From Panax quinquefolius (Eukaryota > Streptophyta > Magnoliopsida > Apiales > Araliaceae), in NCBI GenBank assembly GCA_020205615.1, contig CM035153.1:77781571-77845570 (forward strand): a stretch of 64,000 nucleotides of DNA, written 5' to 3'. Position 1 is the stretch's first letter. Each line of letters starts with the position of its first letter. This document shows, in pieces, positions 60,728-64,000 of this stretch. Below the pieces are notes generated by a model. The model was not told where the DNA came from and ran no database searches. It was given only the letters and a program-made list of their open reading frames with translations. Position numbers and translations under genes: made by a program.

Positions 60728-61507
60728 TAAATAAATGAAACTTTGATGAATAACTAATAGATTTCCTTTCTTTCAGTTATTCTTTTCCTTTCCTAGTCTA
60801 CTAATAACAAAGCTTATTTTTCCAATGTATAAACTAAAAATTCCAATGGCTTTGGCTACTATAACCTTCCCGACCGCTATTTTTTCTTTTTTCTAGACAT
60901 TTCGCTTCAAAATAAGAAATTGTATTCTCTTGGGTATCAAAATATAGTAACTAAAAAATAAAATATAAATGGATAAATAAACAAATAGCGGCTTACATCG
61001 TTTCTATGATTACTTCTTAAACGGTGAGGTCTTCTCTATACAACCGGAGCCTTTACTTCATTTAATCAATATTAGTGGTAACTTGAATAGTTCACATTCT
61101 TTGGCTCTTCCCATGAATTATCTAGTAATAGCTCTTTCACGATGAGATCTACCTATACAAGAATGGTATTTAATTATGAAAGTTGGGTGGGTAGCTAAAC
61201 CTGTTAGTCCGTTCTTGCAAGAGGGGTCTAATCTTTCTGTTTTTTAAGTAAGATTTCCTCCTTTAATGGATAACCATTTGCTACCAATGGAGAATTGCTT
61301 ATCATTTTAAATTGAGGTGATTGGATTTGCACCAATGGAAACCATAAATTTCATACATAAACGAATGTATAGATTTTTTTTTTTAGAATACCTGAATTAA
61401 ATAGAGTTCTTTTCTATTCTATCCTATTCATTTGGTAAGGATTATTGATACTGGAAAAAGTTTTCTTTCTTTTGTCCCAGCTCGTGATACGAACGAGTCG
61501 CACATAC

Positions 61508-61613
61508 ACCCTAGTACATGTTCCTCGACGTTGCGGGCATCCCCAAGCGCGGGGATTTTGTGACATTTTGATTGGCATCTTATATTTCTAATAAGTTGTT
61601 TAATGGTTGGCAT
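61508..61613 (-). pseudogene. rps12: rps12 5' exon, broken
   Basis: First exon of the trans-spliced plastid rps12. ATG at 61613 starts MPTIKQLIRN. Small indels then shift the frame; the GCPQRRGTCTRV end is visible out of frame near 61560–61510. The intron half follows toward 61400. Exons 2 and 3 lie elsewhere in plastid genomes and are not expected here. Confidence 0.9.
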
Positions 61614-61752
61614 GTTGAATCATATAAATAATGGGCTGGTTTAGATGGATCCTAACAGGATGATTATGAATTACTTTACTTCTATTTAATATTCTATTAA
61701 ATTTCGACAAGAAGAGAAAATCTGAAATCGCGGATTTACGCGAAATCCAGGC

Positions 61753-61995
61753 TATTTTCACTCAACCGCTACAAGATCAACAATTCCATAAGCTTGGGCT
61801 TACATTTGCTGACATAAAAACATCTCTTTCCAGGTCTTAGAGACAACCCAAAAGGGTTTGCCTGCTTTTTTGTACATAAACCCTTGTGATGGTTTCACGC
61901 AGTTTCAGTAGTTCTTCCGCTTCCAGGACAAATTCTCCCATTTGTGCCTCATAAAGAGAACTAGCAGAGTTGTTGGATCATTGCCCTGATGGTAT
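61753..61995 (-). pseudogene. clpP: clpP exon 3, broken
   Basis: Last exon of the plastid ClpP protease. In shifted frames: [20 protein letters not shown] (about 61965–61900), [12 protein letters not shown] (about 61900–61865), GKPFWVV-like, ERDVFMSAN, YGIVDLVAVE and TGA near 61753. Short replacements at former CAG sites shift the frame at least four times. Confidence 0.88.
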
Positions 61996-62611
61996 AACAT
62001 TAAACATTAAAAAGTTCCTCTATTTCGCATGATGAAGAGAAAAGAAAGAAAGATAAAGAATAACAAGAAAAAAAGATAGAATTGAACAAACGACGGGCAT
62101 TTTGTGCATTGCATACGGCTCTATAATAAAAAATGACCTTTACCTTCCATCAAAGAAAGAGAAAGCGGGATCTATTAGACCCAGGATCGGTAAATGATCA
62201 AATTACCACCCTTCCTTTCGGAGGAGTTTAAAAATACTATGATGGTTCCGTTGCTTTATATATTTATTATTTGGTTTATGCGTGATTCAAAGCAATCCCA
62301 AAGTTGATTTTGATATAATCCAATAAGGAAAAATCTTGTTTTTTATTTTCACACAGAGGGCTCTTAACAATATTTATGTTACGAAAGAGTGCGAAAATAA
62401 AAAAGTTTGTGATTGAACTGGAATCCCCAACAAAAAAATTGGAAATACCCCGTATCTTATATTACTCGCTCGATACATAATCTAATGTTTTGTAAAACAA
62501 TAAAAACTTTTTATATCGAATTCAAAGTGCCATGCTATTATTACTTAATATTCATATGGCGAAGGCATAGTCTTATTTTTTCTCTCAATGTCAAATAAAA
62601 TCGCATTGGCG
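61996..62611 (-). other. clpP intron 2
   Basis: About 615 bp between clpP exons 3 and 2, with A-rich runs and no supported ORF. The size is close to that of clpP intron 2 in many angiosperms. The frame at 62413–62598 is chance. Confidence 0.7.
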
Positions 62612-62906
62612 CCAAGCGTGAGGGAATGCTAGACGTTTGGTAATTTCTCCTCCGCCAAGATAAAAGATCCCATTGAAGCAACTAATCCCATGCATATTGT
62701 ATGTACATCTGGTCGCACAAATTGCATAGTATCATAAATAGCTATTCTAGGGAGTACCCATCCGCCGGAGAGTTCATAAACAAATACAGATCTTTGGTAT
62801 CATCCTCGATCTCGAGATATAGCATAAGACCAATAAGTTGATTCGAGATCTCGCTAGCAACAAGTTGGCCTAAAAAAAGTAATCATTCTCGATAAAGTCG
62901 GTTGAT
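62612..62906 (-). pseudogene. clpP: clpP exon 2, broken
   Basis: Starts with the NRLYREN-like block (about 62903–62885), then [20 protein letters not shown] and [10 protein letters not shown], then shifted frames covering [18 protein letters not shown] and the MGSFIL region with the active-site Ser neighbourhood, ending at [11 protein letters not shown] (about 62650–62615). The GG before WVIP is altered. Several indels. Confidence 0.88.
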
Positions 62907-63922
62907 TGGGGTTAAATTGTATCCCTTAGAAACCGTGACAGCGTCTTTTGGAGCATACGGTTCAACAAAAATGCGAAAAAAGAATCAATGTGTAGATTCC
63001 AATCCTCTTTCTAACTTCTAACGAAAGGACTTTTCTTGATTTTTCAAAAAGATGAGTTTTACTCCCTTCCTTATTGTTAAAAAAGAATTCACTAAACTTA
63101 TCGAATTAACTTCTCATTGATATATTGTTTCATCGAGATCCAATCCAAATCACGATGTTGTTTTCTTGTTCCTAAACGGGCCCCTTTAATCTTTTTAGGT
63201 TTATGCTCTACTACGGGTAAAGAAAGATCCACTTGATTTCGATTTGTACATATAGGACAAATGCTTCCATTACCACTTCTTTTTGTTATGACTTCTCTTT
63301 TTCAATTCATGCTTCCGCCAAATATTTGATGTATTCGTGCATATTACTCGATTGATTAAGAGTTTGAGATCGCTTCTCTTTACAAATAGCAACCGCTTAT
63401 GATACAAGTAGTAATCATAGATCTATTTCCAATTGGGTTTTTTCTAAACAGAGCCTGGATACTTCATTTTATTAGTCCAACCAAGCCAAGCATAAATTAT
63501 TCTAATTGGTAATAGTAATCTGAACCCCTCAAAAATGGGTCTAATTGCACTTCACGCTCCAAATTTTAATGATTCAATTAATCTTTCTTGGGTGAAACAG
63601 AGGATATCTCGATCGGGAGAGAAAATTCTTATGAATAGGCCCTTCTAATGATGAAGAAGTATGGTCGCATTTGCTCATAGAAAATGGTATCAACCTCCCA
63701 TTGCGTATTGGTACTTTATCGAGTATAGAATAAATCGCTTCTCTTTGTTCTACTGAACGGAATCGTTCCTTTATTACCAACATAATAGAACAAATATTAA
63801 CCCTTGCTTTTGAAACAATCCCACGAGCAGGGAACATAGTCATAGTCATAGTATAGTCTTTTCCAATGAAATAAAGTTACGTAGTGTCTTTTTTTTCTTT
63901 GATATAAATAAGGTGTATTTCC
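62907..63922 (-). other. clpP intron 1 and clpP–psbB spacer; exon 1 not found
   Basis: The intron 1 3' end is visible at about 62907–63000. The 71-bp exon 1 (usually MPIGVPKVPFRSPG…) is not recognisable anywhere here. Two minus-strand open stretches occur: 63301–63098 (68 codons, with SICPICTNRNQVDLSLPVVE) and 63849–63574 (91 codons). I do not recognise either as a plastid gene. Confidence 0.5.
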
Positions 63923-64000
63923 ATGGGTTTTCCTTGGTATCGTGTTCATACTGGTTGTATTAAATGATCCCGGTAGGTTGTTTTCTATCCATATAATGCA
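63923..64000 (+). pseudogene. psbB: psbB (CP47) 5' end, frameshifted, cut by window
   Basis: Core antenna protein CP47 of photosystem II. ATG 63923 gives MGFPWYRVHTG, then an extra G shifts the frame to a TGA within a few codons. The following sequence still matches NDPGRLFSIHIM out of frame. Usual start is [20 protein letters not shown]. Continues beyond the window. Confidence 0.92.

Larger units (their letters stand above)
58071..64000 (+). other. NUPT: nuclear copy of plastid DNA, petG–trnW spacer to psbB
   Basis: At least 5.9 kb collinear with the standard angiosperm large single-copy region: trnW(-), trnP(-), psaJ(+), rpl33(+), rps18(+), rpl20(-), 5'-rps12(-), clpP(-), psbB(+). The left edge is near a GACCTC…GAGGTC hairpin typical of the petG 3' spacer (58088–58120). 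Almost every gene has frameshifts or C-to-T and G-to-A stops, so this is nuclear and not current plastid DNA. It continues beyond the window. Confidence 0.95.

Noticed and set aside
62413..62598. 61-codon plus-strand frame
   Set aside because: It lies in clpP intron 2 of the plastid insertion on the opposite strand, with no similarity I know.
63000..63900. clpP exon 1
   Set aside because: I looked for the reverse complement of the usual first exon and saw no convincing match, so it is not annotated.

Overview
This window reads as plant nuclear heterochromatin from an angiosperm, probably one with a large genome. I found no ordinary nuclear host gene. Almost all of 1–58070 consists of nested Ty3/gypsy LTR retrotransposons of two kinds. 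One kind is chromodomain-bearing Tekay/Del-like, with tRNA-iMet-type primer sites. The other is Tat/Ogre-like, with a second RNase H and a TGGCGACTC-type primer site. From about 58070 to the end lies a decayed plastid-DNA insertion (NUPT) covering the petG–trnW spacer through the start of psbB. Its gene order (trnW, trnP, psaJ, rpl33, rps18, rpl20, 5'-rps12, clpP, psbB) is the standard angiosperm one.

The oldest layer is a minus-strand Tat-like element, called T1 here. Its pieces are 53832–54812 (LTR, primer site, leader), 35361–37034 (leader, gag, protease) and 15735–17119 (protease–RT linker and RT). To its right is the 3' end of a second minus-strand Tat element (T0: LTR 54813–56168 and 3' region to about 58070), joined to T1's LTR inside a (TA)n tract. 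Three insertions interrupt T1. (1) T2 is an 18.2-kb plus-strand Tat-like element at 17125–35355, with both LTRs and target duplications. (2) A tandem array of pol-deleted Tekay-like units lies at 37035–53820 and alternates three LTRs with three internal regions. (3) X is a Tekay-type LTR, its right end at 15734, interrupting T1's RT.

X is in turn interrupted by a minus-strand Tekay-type LTR, Y (12324–13719 and 1–506). Y is interrupted by Z (512–12318), a Tekay element with both LTRs, primer site, polypurine tract, gag, protease, RT, RNase H, integrase, chromodomain and a perfect ACTTA target duplication. The order of events is therefore T1, then X, then Y, then Z on the left, with T2 and the array added to T1 independently.

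Every coding region is broken by stops and frameshifts, so nothing here is expected to make a full polyprotein. The plastid genes are also broken. Points worth checking are the LTR-sharing array of an internally deleted element, a coiled-coil upstream ORF in Z, a repeated GAGATAACCCC motif in the Tat LTRs, antisense coding-like stretches in the T2 3' region, and short indels between near-identical copies that may partly be assembly error at methylated cytosines.
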